A stretch of DNA of 64,000 bases, from NCBI GenBank assembly GCA_945889195.1, contig CAMDBB010000001.1, positions 124,001 to 188,000 of the forward strand, written 5' to 3'. A program made the translations under genes and the position numbers. The number at the start of each line of letters is the position of its first letter. Positions within the stretch are counted from its first letter, which is position 1. Shown here piece after piece: positions 34,600-43,598 of the stretch. The stretch is from Bifidobacterium breve (GTDB taxonomy: Bacteria; Actinomycetota; Actinomycetes; Nanopelagicales; Nanopelagicaceae). The notes under the pieces were generated by a model, which made no database searches, was not told the origin of the DNA, and saw only the letters and a list, made by a program, of their open reading frames with translations.

Positions 34600-36033
34600 A
34601 TGTTTAAGAACTCTGCAGAAATTTTTGCATACATTAAGAAGGAAGATGTAAAGCTTGTTGATGTTCGCTTTACTGATCTTCCTGGAATTCAGCACCACTT
34701 CAACGTTCCTGTTGAATCATTCGATGAAGCAGTCTTTACAGATGGCCTCATGTTCGATGGTTCCTCAATTCGTGGATTCCAAGCAATTAATGAATCTGAT
34801 ATGAAGTTGCTGCCAGTTCCAGAATCAGCATTTATCGATCCATTCCGTCTTGAGAAGACTTTGGTCATTATCTTCTCTGTTCACAACCCAGTTGATAACA
34901 CACCTTACTCACGTGACCCACGTGGTGTTGTTAAGAAGGCCGTGGACTTCATGAAATCAACTGGCATTGCTGATCAGGCATTCTTTGCTCCAGAAGCAGA
35001 GTTCTATGTTTTTGATGCGGTTCGCTTTAAGACTGGTATGAACGAGGCCTATCACCACATTGATTCATATGAAGGTGCATGGAACACAGGAATCGTTGCC
35101 GACCCAGATGGCACTCCAAACCGTGGATACCGCACACGTATCAAGGGTGGATATTTCCCAGTATCGCCAACAGATCAATTCGCCGACTTGCGTGACGAAA
35201 TGGTCATGGAGCTCGGTCGTGCTGGACTCTTGGTTGAGCGTTCACACCACGAAGTGGGAACAGCAGGACAGATGGAGATCAACTATCGCTTCACCGATAT
35301 TCTCTCTGCTGGCGATGAGCTCATGAAGTTTAAGTACATCATTCGCAACGTTGCATGGGAGGGCGGCAAGACAGCCACCTTCATGCCAAAGCCACTCTTC
35401 GGAGATAACGGTTCAGGTATGCACGTTCACCAGTCACTTTGGAAAGATGGCAAACCACTCTTCTTCGAAGCAGGTACATATGGCGATCTCTCAGATATGG
35501 CTCGTTGGTATATCGGTGGACTTTTGAAGCACGCTCCATCGCTTCTTGCATTCACTAACCCAACAGTGAACTCATATCGTCGCTTAGTTCCAGGATACGA
35601 AGCACCGGTGAACCGTGTTTACTCAGCTCGTAACCGCTCTGCATGTATCCGTATTCCAATTACCGGTTCATCACCAAAGGCAAAGCGCGTTGAATTCCGT
35701 TGCCCAGATCCATCTTCTAATCCATACCTCGCATTCGCTGCGATGCTCATGGCTGGAATCGATGGAATCGTCAACAAGATCGAGCCACCTGCACCGGTTG
35801 ATAAGGATCTCTACGAACTTGAGGGTGATGAAGCTGCTTCAATTCCACAGGTTCCAGGATCTCTCGATGCAGTTCTTGATTCACTTGAGAAGGATCACGA
35901 CTTCCTTACTAAGGGTGGCGTCTTCACAGAAGATCTCATCTCAACATGGATCGAGTGGAAGCGTAAGAATGAAGTTGATTATGTGCGACTACGTCCACAT
36001 CCAGCTGAGTTCGAGCTCTATTACGACATTTAA
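34600..36033 (+). CDS. glnA: Glutamine synthetase type I
   Basis: GlnA makes glutamine from glutamate and ammonia with ATP. The 477-residue protein is the normal GSI length and has [21 protein letters not shown] (about residue 50), the metal-binding EAEFYVFD and [15 protein letters not shown] (about 267), and the C-terminal [10 protein letters not shown]. Tyr405 in [11 protein letters not shown] matches the adenylylation site of the GSI-beta group, so GlnE-type control is likely. GGAG lies 9 nt upstream of ATG 34600. Confidence 0.97.
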   Translation: MFKNSAEIFAYIKKEDVKLVDVRFTDLPGIQHHFNVPVESFDEAVFTDGLMFDGSSIRGFQAINESDMKLLPVPESAFIDPFRLEKTLVIIFSVHNPVDNTPYSRDPRGVVKKAVDFMKSTGIADQAFFAPEAEFYVFDAVRFKTGMNEAYHHIDSYEGAWNTGIVADPDGTPNRGYRTRIKGGYFPVSPTDQFADLRDEMVMELGRAGLLVERSHHEVGTAGQMEINYRFTDILSAGDELMKFKYIIRNVAWEGGKTATFMPKPLFGDNGSGMHVHQSLWKDGKPLFFEAGTYGDLSDMARWYIGGLLKHAPSLLAFTNPTVNSYRRLVPGYEAPVNRVYSARNRSACIRIPITGSSPKAKRVEFRCPDPSSNPYLAFAAMLMAGIDGIVNKIEPPAPVDKDLYELEGDEAASIPQVPGSLDAVLDSLEKDHDFLTKGGVFTEDLISTWIEWKRKNEVDYVRLRPHPAEFELYYDI

Positions 36034-36046
36034 AAGTTACTTACAG

Positions 36047-36083
36047 CTAAAGCCCCGTCAGAAATGGCGGGGCTTTAGTTTTT
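36047..36083 (+). terminator. Rho-independent terminator of glnA
   Basis: CTAAAGCCCCG (36047-36057) pairs perfectly with CGGGGCTTTAG (36068-36078) over 11 bp and is followed by TTTTT. It sits between the convergent ends of glnA and nhaA. This is the only textbook terminator I found in the window. Confidence 0.93.
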
Positions 36084-36087
36084 AAAG

Positions 36088-37287
36088 TTACTTGCTCTTT
36101 CGAGAAGCCAAGATGGTGAAGAGCAACCAGCTGATTAATCCACTTACGACAGATGCCACAATCACTGCCAGCACTGCAGTGTCTTGTAGCGCCTTCTCAT
36201 CAAAGGCAAGGTTTGCAATAAAGATGGCAACGGTGAAGCCAATTCCTGCAGCGCTACCTGTCGCAGCAATCTGACCAACGCCCGCACCTGCTGGGTAATC
36301 ACCAACGTTGCTCTTCTTTGCCAAGACAAGTGCGAGAACGATTCCCAGTGGTTTTCCGAGTACCAACCCAGCAAAGATTCCCCACGCTACTGGTGAGCTC
36401 ATCGCACTTTCTAGCGACGTAGCTGTTATCACTACTCCAGTATTTGCAAAGGCAAAGATTGGAATAATGACGAAGCTGCTCCAAGGATGGAGTTTTGCCT
36501 CTAACCACTCAATTACTGAAACGGAACCATCTACTTCGTCGTGAAGATCTGGATTTACCTTGGGTTGATTTGGAGTCAAAAGGCCCAGAATTACACCAGC
36601 AAGGGTTGCATGCACTCCGCTTCGGTAGAGCCCATACCAAAGGAGAGCTCCAACAACTACATATGCTGAGGTGTTGGTGACACCGAACTTCTTGATGGCA
36701 ACAATTGCGATAACTGCCAGTGCAGAAAACACAAACCATGAAACTTCTACTCCAGTGGAATAGATGAAGGCGATAATCAAAATCGCACCGATATCGTCGA
36801 TGACTGCAAGGCCGAGTAAGAAGGTGCGAAGTGGCGGCGCAACGGCAGTCCCCATCATTCCTAAGAGTCCAACTGCCAGAGCAATATCTGTTGCAACCGG
36901 GACTCCCCAACCACTTGGAGCTTCACGCCCTGCAATGAGAAGGTAAATCCCGGCCGGGACGAGCATGCCGCCGACAGCGCCGAGGAAAGGCATGATCGCA
37001 CTTCGGAATGAGGACAGGTGCCCAGAGGTGAGTTCTCGTTTGATTTCAAGCCCTACAACGAAGAAGAAGATTGTCATCAGCGCGTAGTTAATAACTTTGA
37101 GCGTGGTGAGTTTGAGATAAATCGAATCGCTACCGATATCAAAGGATGCGCTAAGGGTCGAGAAATAGGTACCTGACCACGGAGAGTTAGCTACTGCCAA
37201 GCCCGCAAGAGCTGCAACTAGTAGTAAGACTCCGCTTGCAGATTCGCGATGTAGAAAGTCGCGAAGAGGGGCGATTGAGCGGCGCAT
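36088..37287 (-). CDS. nhaA: Na+/H+ antiporter
   Basis: NhaA exchanges protons for sodium to control internal pH and sodium. The 399-residue protein has about twelve helices, FFFVVGLEIKRELTSGHL (about residue 77) and, near 145-180, VATDIALAVGLLG and GLAVIDDIGAILIIAF with the paired aspartates of the ion site, followed by helix-breaking regions. Length is normal for the family. It lies downstream of the NCS1 permease but has its own TAGTTT element. Confidence 0.95.
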   Translation of the reverse strand: MRRSIAPLRDFLHRESASGVLLLVAALAGLAVANSPWSGTYFSTLSASFDIGSDSIYLKLTTLKVINYALMTIFFFVVGLEIKRELTSGHLSSFRSAIMPFLGAVGGMLVPAGIYLLIAGREAPSGWGVPVATDIALAVGLLGMMGTAVAPPLRTFLLGLAVIDDIGAILIIAFIYSTGVEVSWFVFSALAVIAIVAIKKFGVTNTSAYVVVGALLWYGLYRSGVHATLAGVILGLLTPNQPKVNPDLHDEVDGSVSVIEWLEAKLHPWSSFVIIPIFAFANTGVVITATSLESAMSSPVAWGIFAGLVLGKPLGIVLALVLAKKSNVGDYPAGAGVGQIAATGSAAGIGFTVAIFIANLAFDEKALQDTAVLAVIVASVVSGLISWLLFTILASRKSK

Positions 37288-37293
37288 TACATC

Positions 37294-37299
37294 AAACTA
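37294..37299 (-). promoter_or_regulatory. Leaderless -10 element TAGTTT for nhaA
   Basis: TAGTTT with a 6-nt spacer to ATG 37287, immediately next to the stop of the upstream gene. Confidence 0.5.
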
Positions 37300-38712
37300 T
37301 CATGAAGCTAAATCTTGGCGGGCGATCTTTTTACGAGCAAGCAAGAAGTAGCCAACGAATCCAATCAGAAGCGCGAAGAAGACTCCAAGATTTGTATAAG
37401 CCCACGAACCTTCCTTGCCCCCAACTACGTTGAGGAAATAACCCTGCCACGAGAGCCAACTTGCAAAGGTATTGGTGACAAAACCCCAACCAACAAAAGT
37501 GCCGATAGCCATAATCGCAATCGACTGAACGTTCCAAGCTCCGTAGCGCCCGTTGTGGGAATACAGATCGGTTTCGCTATAAGTTTTACGCAAAAGCACA
37601 TCGGTGACAAAAATCGCTGACCAAACTGCAATTGGCACACCAAGAGTGATGAGAAAACCTTGGAAGGGATAGAAGAAGTTATCGGCAATCCAGACGAAGT
37701 AGATAACGCCAAGCAGCATCAAGACGGCATCAATGGATGCAGCGATATGGCGCTTGACAGGCAGTCCAATAGATATCAGGGCAAGACCAGATGAGTAGAG
37801 ATTAAGGATCGCTCCCCCAACTAGTCCCAATATGGCAACGAGTGCGAAGATAATTAGATACCAACTTGGAAGTATTGTGGTCAGCGCTCCAATTGGATCG
37901 CTAGCAATGGCATCTGAGAGTTTTTTGCTACTTCCTGAGAGAGCAGCTCCGTAAGTGACGAGAATGATTGGGACAACTGATGCCCCAAAGACTGTCCAGC
38001 CAACAACTGCCTTGCTGGATGTAGTGCGTGGCAGGTAGCGTGAATAGTCAGCAGCTGCATTTACCCAACCCAACCCAATTCCGGTTGCTCCAAAGATAAT
38101 GGCGCCGATAAAGCCTTGAGCATTTCCAGATGGAAGAGACGTAATCACTGACCAATCAACTTTGTTGAAGGTCAGGCAGATGTAAACAACCGTCATAACC
38201 AGCGTGACAATGGTGAGAATACGTTGGATGCGCATAATGACCGCAAAGCCAAGAACTCCTGCTGAGACAGTAAGAGCAATTGCAATCGCAAAACCGATAG
38301 CCATCGCAGTGTTTTGATCGAGGTTTCCTAAGCGGATGAAGACAGTTCCTGTGGCCAGGGTTGCTAGCGACATCAGCACAATCTCCCAGCCCACAAAGAC
38401 GAGATAGGAAAGGAGGCCTGGGATAACTGCGCCCTTTACGCCAAATGTCGCACGAGCTAACACCATCGTCGGAGCATTGGATTTTTTCCCAGCGAGTGAA
38501 CTAAAGCCAACCAGGAGGAAGGAGAGAACTGTTCCAAGAAGCGCTGCGAGCGTTGCCTGCCAGAAGGAGATTCCAAAGCCTAAAAAGAACGCACCATATG
38601 AGAGGGCAAGGAGTGAGACATTTGCTCCGCACCAAGGCCAGAAGAGTGAAGAGGCTTTTCCGCCCCGCTCGCTTTCATCAATAACATTGGTGCCATTTAG
38701 CTCAAGGTTCAT
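37300..38712 (-). CDS. NCS1-type purine/cytosine permease
   Basis: A 470-residue membrane protein with twelve helices, beginning with a short soluble tail and then SSLFWPWCGANVSLLALSYGAFFLGFG, which matches the CodB/cytosine-purine permease branch of the NCS1 family. It also shows APTMVLARATFGVKGAVIP (about residue 83) and GWVNAAADYSRYLPR (about 217). It likely imports a nucleobase, hydantoin or related compound with sodium or protons. No catabolic partner gene is next to it. Confidence 0.9.
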   Translation of the reverse strand: MNLELNGTNVIDESERGGKASSLFWPWCGANVSLLALSYGAFFLGFGISFWQATLAALLGTVLSFLLVGFSSLAGKKSNAPTMVLARATFGVKGAVIPGLLSYLVFVGWEIVLMSLATLATGTVFIRLGNLDQNTAMAIGFAIAIALTVSAGVLGFAVIMRIQRILTIVTLVMTVVYICLTFNKVDWSVITSLPSGNAQGFIGAIIFGATGIGLGWVNAAADYSRYLPRTTSSKAVVGWTVFGASVVPIILVTYGAALSGSSKKLSDAIASDPIGALTTILPSWYLIIFALVAILGLVGGAILNLYSSGLALISIGLPVKRHIAASIDAVLMLLGVIYFVWIADNFFYPFQGFLITLGVPIAVWSAIFVTDVLLRKTYSETDLYSHNGRYGAWNVQSIAIMAIGTFVGWGFVTNTFASWLSWQGYFLNVVGGKEGSWAYTNLGVFFALLIGFVGYFLLARKKIARQDLAS

Positions 38713-38718
38713 GCGCCA

Positions 38719-38724
38719 AGAGTA
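38719..38724 (-). promoter_or_regulatory. Leaderless -10 element TACTCT for NCS1 permease
   Basis: TACTCT with a 6-nt spacer to ATG 38712. Confidence 0.5.
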
Positions 38725-38745
38725 AAGGAGTTCGCTGCAGAGTTC

Positions 38746-39576
38746 TTAATCTAGGAAGAAATCGAGTAAGAAATCCTTAGTCCCAGGAACAACCGAATAC
38801 TTTTCAAGGTCTGTGATGCCCTCAGAGGCCAAAACTTCGTCATCGACAAAGAAGTTACCTGTGCACTCTTTCGAATTGCGATTCAAGATGATGTAGGCGC
38901 TATCGGAGAGAATTTCTGGAGTACGGCAAGCAGCAGTATCTACGCCTGGGATCATCTGTAGCGCAGCTGTATCGATTGCGGTCCGTGGCCAGAGCGCATT
39001 AACAGCGATTCCATCTCGTTTGAACTCCTCTGACATTCCAAGTACACACATACTCATGCCGTATTTCGCCATTGTGTAGGCGACGTGGTTCTTAAACCAC
39101 TTTGGCTTCATGGAGAGCGGTGGTGAAAGATTCAAGATATGTGGGTTGCGGCCAGCTTCAGCTGAATCTCGTAGAAACGGGATTGCTGCCTGAGAAGTTA
39201 AGAAGGTACCGCGAACGTTGACATCGAACATCAAGTCAAAGCGCTTTGCTGGAGTCTCTTCCGTGCGAGTGAGGTTAATGGCGCTTGCATTGTTAATCAG
39301 AATATCGATTCCGCCAAACTCAGCAGCTGCCTGCGCTACCGCTGCAGCAATCTGAGCCTCATCTCTTAAGTCACATTGAATCGGAAGCGCTGTTCCGCCA
39401 GCAGCCTTGATTTCTTCCGCTGCTGAATAGATAGTGCCAGGTAATTTTGGATTCGGTTCAGCAGTCTTGGCGGCGATTGCTACCGATGCTCCGTCTCGGG
39501 CGGCGCGAAGAGCAATTGCTAGTCCGATACCGCGAGATCCGCCTGTGATGAAGATGCGCTTTCCTTGTAGTGACAT
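38746..39576 (-). CDS. Short-chain dehydrogenase (HSDL2-like)
   Basis: A 276-residue SDR oxidoreductase with cofactor site ITGGSRGIGLAIAL, NNASAINLT and the catalytic region where NLSPPLSMKP precedes AYTMAKYGMSMCVLG (Tyr-x3-Lys). A long loop between NAD site and NNAS (KTAEPNPKLPGTIYSAAEEIKAAGG) and the closing ECTGNFFVDDEVLASEGITDLEKY are typical of the HSDL2-like branch linked to fatty acid metabolism. It starts directly after the enoyl-CoA hydratase gene, with no spacer, so the pair forms an operon. Confidence 0.9.
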   Translation of the reverse strand: MSLQGKRIFITGGSRGIGLAIALRAARDGASVAIAAKTAEPNPKLPGTIYSAAEEIKAAGGTALPIQCDLRDEAQIAAAVAQAAAEFGGIDILINNASAINLTRTEETPAKRFDLMFDVNVRGTFLTSQAAIPFLRDSAEAGRNPHILNLSPPLSMKPKWFKNHVAYTMAKYGMSMCVLGMSEEFKRDGIAVNALWPRTAIDTAALQMIPGVDTAACRTPEILSDSAYIILNRNSKECTGNFFVDDEVLASEGITDLEKYSVVPGTKDFLLDFFLD

Positions 39577-40320
39577 TTACTTGCCTCTCTTTGACATAAA
39601 GTTCATAAACGCTTCAGCTGCTTCCTCTGATTGGAGAGCCAGCGCAAATATTTCAAATTCAGCGCGCATCACTGCAGCAACTGCATCGTGCTTTCCAGCC
39701 TTCATCAGCGCCTTTGTATTGATAATTGCCTGCGGAGGTTGAGCGGCAATTTTCTCAGCGATAGATATCGCTTCGGCAAAGGCATCATCTGCAACCGTTG
39801 CGACTAGCCCCATCTCCTTCGCTTCATCTGCACCAAATGATTCACCAGTCATAAAGACCTTGGCAGCTCTTTGATAGCCGACCAGATTAGGAAAGAGCAT
39901 GCTCGAACCTGCTTCTGGAACTAAGCCGAGAGATGTAAAGGGCATGGAGAAGTTGGCAGTAGGGGATGCAACGACAACATCACAGTGCAGCAGCATCGTT
40001 GTTCCAACGCCAATTGCATTTCCTTTTACGGCAGCTAGCAGAGGCTTTGGAAAATCAAGAAGCGCACCCAAAAACTTGGCAACATCAGAATCTGATTCAG
40101 TTGGTGGGTTGGACATGAAATCGCGAATGTCGTTACCTGATGTGAAGTGATCGCCTTCGCTGGTGAGGACTACGCAACGGATTCCAAAATCTCCAGCTGC
40201 GTCATTGAGGTTCTGGGTAAGTCCTGCATACATCGAGCGAGTGATTGCATTCATCTTCTCAGGTCGATTAAAGGAGATTACGAGCGTCTGCCCCTGGCGC
40301 GAAGTCGTGATTTCGGTCAT
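39577..40320 (-). CDS. Enoyl-CoA hydratase/isomerase
   Basis: A 247-residue crotonase-fold protein. The oxyanion-hole segments read SEGDHFTSGNDIRDF (about residue 55) and AVKGNAIGVGTTMLLHCDVVVAS (about 100); the catalytic acid position falls in FTSLGLVPEAGSS, where Glu is present. It probably hydrates enoyl-CoA or isomerises a related thioester, together with the co-transcribed SDR. Exact substrate unknown. TAAGAT lies 6 nt before its ATG. Confidence 0.9.
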   Translation of the reverse strand: MTEITTSRQGQTLVISFNRPEKMNAITRSMYAGLTQNLNDAAGDFGIRCVVLTSEGDHFTSGNDIRDFMSNPPTESDSDVAKFLGALLDFPKPLLAAVKGNAIGVGTTMLLHCDVVVASPTANFSMPFTSLGLVPEAGSSMLFPNLVGYQRAAKVFMTGESFGADEAKEMGLVATVADDAFAEAISIAEKIAAQPPQAIINTKALMKAGKHDAVAAVMRAEFEIFALALQSEEAAEAFMNFMSKRGK

Positions 40321-40326
40321 CCGCGC

Positions 40327-40332
40327 ATCTTA
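40327..40332 (-). promoter_or_regulatory. Leaderless -10 element TAAGAT for enoyl-CoA hydratase
   Basis: TAAGAT with a 6-nt spacer to ATG 40320. Confidence 0.5.
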
Positions 40333-40404
40333 TGGTGTGGTTTCAGGTAAAGGAAGCACGTGTTGCGCAAAGCACTTGTCGGTACAGGACGAGAGAATAA
40401 GCGC

Positions 40405-41103
40405 ATGCGCAAACCAGAAACTCCGGCCCGCGAGACGATCGCGCCTTCAGATTTAACCTTTGGATTATCAACCTGCAAACGTTGCCTCTGGTTGAAGTAC
40501 TGGTTCAAATTTGAGCTCAAGAAAGAGTTTCCGCTTGTTAAACCACTTGCTGACTCGCAAGAAGAACATTTCAGACGAGCTCCTCTGCAATCTCTGCACC
40601 CTTCCCTTAAACCCGGCGTTGTAAAGCAGTGGGGTCAGTGGGTCAAGAGCGCACCCATTTCAATCAACGGTTTTGAGACCCGCTGGAAGATTCTCGGTAT
40701 CTACGACCTACTAGGACATTACGAAGATGGCACAGTTGCAATCATCGATTGCAAAGTCTCAGATTCAGATCGCGACAATGGACCCTTCTATGCCCCGCAA
40801 CTTGAGTCCTATGCCTATGCCCTTGAAAATCCTGATAAAGGAAAGCCTTTTCCAGTCTCCACCATGGGGCTACTCATCTGGAAGTTAGCTGGTGTTACCC
40901 AAACACGTCAGAGCGAGCTAGCTAGCAATTCACATGGCTTTGGCGTTAACCAACACTATGTCCCAGTAGAACGTGACAGCGCTACCTTTATGAACCTACT
41001 TGAAGAGCTGATCACCACTATCGAAGGTGGGATGCCTGACCCAGGGCCAGAGTGCAACGTCTGTAATTACTTAATCAAACGAGTTGAACTAGAGATTGAT
41101 TAA
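40405..41103 (+). CDS. Stand-alone Cas4/RecB-like PD-(D/E)XK nuclease with four cysteines
   Basis: The 232-residue protein has a PD-(D/E)XK core: Asp101 in LGIYDLL, Asp115-x-Lys117 in VAIIDCKVSD, and Gln132-x3-Tyr136 in APQLESYAYAL, the RecB/Cas4 QhxxY motif. Two CxxC pairs, CKRC (24-27) and CNVC (217-220), bracket the domain as in Fe-S nucleases of the Cas4/AddB type. There is no CRISPR array or cas gene here, so a repair role is more likely. The start is uncertain: the frame runs back to a GTG at 40360 with AGGAAG just upstream, but homology-like sequence begins near residue 10 of the form given. Confidence 0.75.
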   Translation: MRKPETPARETIAPSDLTFGLSTCKRCLWLKYWFKFELKKEFPLVKPLADSQEEHFRRAPLQSLHPSLKPGVVKQWGQWVKSAPISINGFETRWKILGIYDLLGHYEDGTVAIIDCKVSDSDRDNGPFYAPQLESYAYALENPDKGKPFPVSTMGLLIWKLAGVTQTRQSELASNSHGFGVNQHYVPVERDSATFMNLLEELITTIEGGMPDPGPECNVCNYLIKRVELEID

Positions 41104-41801
41104 TCGTTCTCTTCGCTATTTTCGACGTTAAGCCCTGACTTTCTTGCTTTGACAGCATAAGTGTCAACATATTCTTGACCTGACATCTGTTGGATGCGTT
41201 TCATAATCTGATCTGTTACTTCACGCAGATATTGCAAATCGCTGGAATCACCCTCAAAGTACATGGGTTCACCGAAGGTAATTCCGACTCTCATAATCTT
41301 TGGAATAACCGTTCCAGTTGGTTGAATCTTGTCGGTATTGAACATAGCGATGGGTACAACTGGTGCACCTGATTCGATGGCTAGGCGCGCAATACCTGTG
41401 CGTCCTTTATAGAGTCGCCCATCTGGAGAACGAGTGCCTTCGGGATAGATACCGAGTGAATTTCCCTCAGCCAGAACTTTTAGTCCAGTAATGAGCGCTG
41501 CTTCGCTACGACGTCCGCCAGAGCGGTCTACTGGAACTTGACCGAGTGCGATAAAAGTTAACTTCTTAATGAAACCTTTAGGCCCAGGCGATGTGAAGTA
41601 CTCACTCTTCGCCAAGAAGGTGACCTTGCGAGGAACAACCAGGGGCATAAATATTGAATCGCTAAATGAAAGATGATTAGAAGCCAGAATAAGAGGACCG
41701 GATGCTGGCACATTACGTAAACCTTTTACCTTGGGGCGAAAGGCCACCATCAGAAATGGTGTGAGGAATGCCCGCAGGGTGCCGTACGGCAGGTTCTTCA
41801 T
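41100..41801 (-). CDS. plsC: 1-acyl-glycerol-3-phosphate acyltransferase
   Basis: A 233-residue PlsC-family enzyme adding the second acyl chain of phosphatidate. It shows the HX4D motif in ASNHLSFSDSIF (about residue 42), VDRSGGRRSEAAL and the substrate motif YPEGTRSPDGRLYKGRTG (about 120). An acidic C-terminal tail ends NVENSEEND. Four bases overlap the convergent nuclease gene. The position next to the small acidic ORF, glucokinase and FadD15-like gene matches the Rv2182c neighbourhood. Confidence 0.93.
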   Translation of the reverse strand: MKNLPYGTLRAFLTPFLMVAFRPKVKGLRNVPASGPLILASNHLSFSDSIFMPLVVPRKVTFLAKSEYFTSPGPKGFIKKLTFIALGQVPVDRSGGRRSEAALITGLKVLAEGNSLGIYPEGTRSPDGRLYKGRTGIARLAIESGAPVVPIAMFNTDKIQPTGTVIPKIMRVGITFGEPMYFEGDSSDLQYLREVTDQIMKRIQQMSGQEYVDTYAVKARKSGLNVENSEEND

Positions 41802-41807
41802 GGCGCT

Positions 41808-41813
41808 AATTTA
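41808..41813 (-). promoter_or_regulatory. Leaderless -10 element TAAATT for plsC
   Basis: TAAATT with a 6-nt spacer to ATG 41801. Confidence 0.5.
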
Positions 41814-41846
41814 GCCTGAAAGCCTCCCTTTGTGCGAACATAAACC

Positions 41847-42116
41847 ATGACCACAGGCGGGCGATCTGATTCATTTGATGACGATGAACTGATTAAGGCT
41901 GAATTTGATTCCATGGTTGAAGGTCTCTCACTCGATGAATCTGCACCGACCACTTATTTGGATGAACTCGAAAAATTTGAAGACCTCAATCGTTTTACAC
42001 CGCCACCGATTGCAAAACGTGGAATCAGAGAGCAGATTCAAGACGCTAGAAAATCATTTAAGAAGTGGAAGAACAATCGGCAGAGCTACAATCCAGAAGA
42101 TGGTTCTGCGATTTAA
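41847..42116 (+). CDS. Small acidic protein of unknown function
   Basis: An 89-residue soluble protein with an acidic first half (DSFDDDELIKAEFDSMVEGLSLDES) and a basic second half (GIREQIQDARKSFKKWKNNRQ). I do not recognise a domain. Similar short acidic ORFs with a DEEF-x-x-hV-x-GL-x-L pattern occur at this place, between plsC and the ROK glucokinase, in other actinobacteria, which supports that it is a real gene. No membrane or signal segment. Confidence 0.7.
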   Translation: MTTGGRSDSFDDDELIKAEFDSMVEGLSLDESAPTTYLDELEKFEDLNRFTPPPIAKRGIREQIQDARKSFKKWKNNRQSYNPEDGSAI

Positions 42117-42119
42117 ACT

Positions 42120-43064
42120 TTAAAGACGAGCTAAATCTGCAACTCCAACAAGTCCTGCTTGGTTTCCAAGCGTTGCTCCCACAATTTCAGGCATAGGAAG
42201 AATCTCTGAGAATGGCATATGTCGCTTTGCCGCTTCGCGAATTGGTTCAAGAAGTAGTTCGCCAGCATCAATGACTCCCCCACCAATAACTACGGTTTCG
42301 GGATCTAAGATCGCAGATAGCGATGCAACGCCAGCGCCGATCCACTTACCGGTCGTTCTAAATGCCTCAATCGCAATGACATCGCCGTCGCGAGCTGCCT
42401 CCATAATCATCGTGCCGGTGAGGCCGGAGAAAGTTCCATCACCTCTCGCTAAGAGTTTCTCTGCAATTCCTGGGTTCTGTTCAATCGCCTCGCGAGTATG
42501 TCGCATCAACGCTGAACCTGATCCATATTGTTCGAAGCATCCCTTGGCTCCACACCCACATAAGAGTCCATCAGGAACAACTCTCATATGGCCTACCTCT
42601 GCTGCAATTCCAAAAGCGCCTCGATGTAACTTTCCATCAATAACAATTCCGCCACCAAGGCCTGTTCCAATAGTCAGAAGCAGAACATGCTGCTTGCCTT
42701 TCGCGGCACCAAAACGCGCTTCGCCCCACGCTGCACAATTTGCGTCATTCTCTAAAATAACTGGAAGTCCTATGAGGCCAGTAAGTTCTTGATGCAAATT
42801 TGCGCCATTCCATCCAGAGATGTTTGGTGTAGCAAGCATGGTTTTGCGATCTGATGAAACCCATCCTGCAGCCGATACCCCTACTGATTCGACCGGAAAT
42901 TGCACCTTCAATTCATTGGCAACTTCAGCGATTGCAGCGGTAAGTGCTGCACCACCTTCTTTGGGAGTATCGCGTCTAGCGGTCTTGTGAACTTCGCCAA
43001 ATTCATCGACAACGCCGCCTAGAACCTTAGTTCCACCGACATCTACTCCGATAGTGAAAGTCAT
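42120..43064 (-). CDS. glkA: ROK-family glucokinase
   Basis: A 314-residue sugar kinase that phosphorylates glucose. It has the ATP site IGVDVGGTKVLGGVVDEFG, the catalytic END region VILENDANCAAWGEARFG (about residue 100), the GTGLGGGIVIDGKLHRG motif, the ROK zinc motif CGCGAKGCFEQYGSG (about 170) and a second glycine motif near ETVVIGGGVID. The start overlaps the SRPBCC stop by one base (TAATG), so both are one operon. In actinobacteria this enzyme can also take part in carbon control. Confidence 0.94.
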   Translation of the reverse strand: MTFTIGVDVGGTKVLGGVVDEFGEVHKTARRDTPKEGGAALTAAIAEVANELKVQFPVESVGVSAAGWVSSDRKTMLATPNISGWNGANLHQELTGLIGLPVILENDANCAAWGEARFGAAKGKQHVLLLTIGTGLGGGIVIDGKLHRGAFGIAAEVGHMRVVPDGLLCGCGAKGCFEQYGSGSALMRHTREAIEQNPGIAEKLLARGDGTFSGLTGTMIMEAARDGDVIAIEAFRTTGKWIGAGVASLSAILDPETVVIGGGVIDAGELLLEPIREAAKRHMPFSEILPMPEIVGATLGNQAGLVGVADLARL

Positions 43065-43498
43065 TACGCCAGGTGCTCGCCGAGTTCCTTAAGGGCTGCA
43101 TCAATAGTCTGTTGCTGCGCCTTTGTAATCATCATGGCAGGAACTGGCAAAGAGACTGCAACTTCGAGTTCATAGGTAACCTGGGTGGAATCTGCGTCAA
43201 TCGCCTTGAGCGTGTATGTGCCATCCATCTGAGTCAACAGATCTGCTTCATCCATCGTGAAGGAAAGAATTGCAGGTTCTGCGCTCCAGTCGTAATCCAA
43301 GACGACGCGATCTTTCATCATTCCAGCATCAATCGAGAGCTTCGCCTTGGTTACGCGATTTTGTCCATCGCGTTCAATGACATCTACCTTCTTGATCGAG
43401 GAGAGCCATTCAGGATACGACTCAATGGAGAAGAGCGCGGCTTGAACATCGGCCAGCGGCGCATCAATGACAACTGTGGAAGTACTCTTCTGTGACAT
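43064..43498 (-). CDS. SRPBCC-fold (polyketide cyclase/START-like) protein
   Basis: A 144-residue single-domain protein with the SRPBCC pattern: STVVIDAPLADVQAALFSIESYPEWLSSIKKVDVIERD at the N-terminus, alternating beta strands and a long C-terminal helix (AKQQTIDAALKELGEHL). It likely binds a hydrophobic ligand. Its place before the ROK glucokinase mirrors Rv2185c/SCO2125-type genes. Ligand unknown. Confidence 0.88.
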   Translation of the reverse strand: MSQKSTSTVVIDAPLADVQAALFSIESYPEWLSSIKKVDVIERDGQNRVTKAKLSIDAGMMKDRVVLDYDWSAEPAILSFTMDEADLLTQMDGTYTLKAIDADSTQVTYELEVAVSLPVPAMMITKAQQQTIDAALKELGEHLA

Positions 43499-43504
43499 GC
43501 CCCA

Positions 43505-43510
43505 AGGCTA
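43505..43510 (-). promoter_or_regulatory. Leaderless -10 element TAGCCT for SRPBCC-glkA operon
   Basis: TAGCCT with a 6-nt spacer to ATG 43498. Confidence 0.55.
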
Positions 43511-43585
43511 CCAACTCCGCCTGAATTCTGAGATTCGAGGAGAAATCCAAGGTTGGACATCTTCCTTTTTTTAGGTTCAGACCGC

Positions 43586-43591
43586 TAGCGT
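43586..43591 (+). promoter_or_regulatory. Leaderless -10 element TAGCGT for FadD15-like gene
   Basis: TAGCGT with a 7-nt spacer to ATG 43599. Confidence 0.55.
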
Positions 43592-43598
43592 TAGCGCC

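Noticed and set aside
40405-41103. Cas4 as a sign of a CRISPR system
   Set aside because: No repeat-spacer array and no other cas gene in 64 kb; the cysteine distribution also differs from typical Cas4.
43499-43598. T-rich stretch CTTCCTTTTTTTAGG as terminator
   Set aside because: No GC-rich stem precedes it on the strand needed, and the flanking genes are divergent, so no terminator is expected there.
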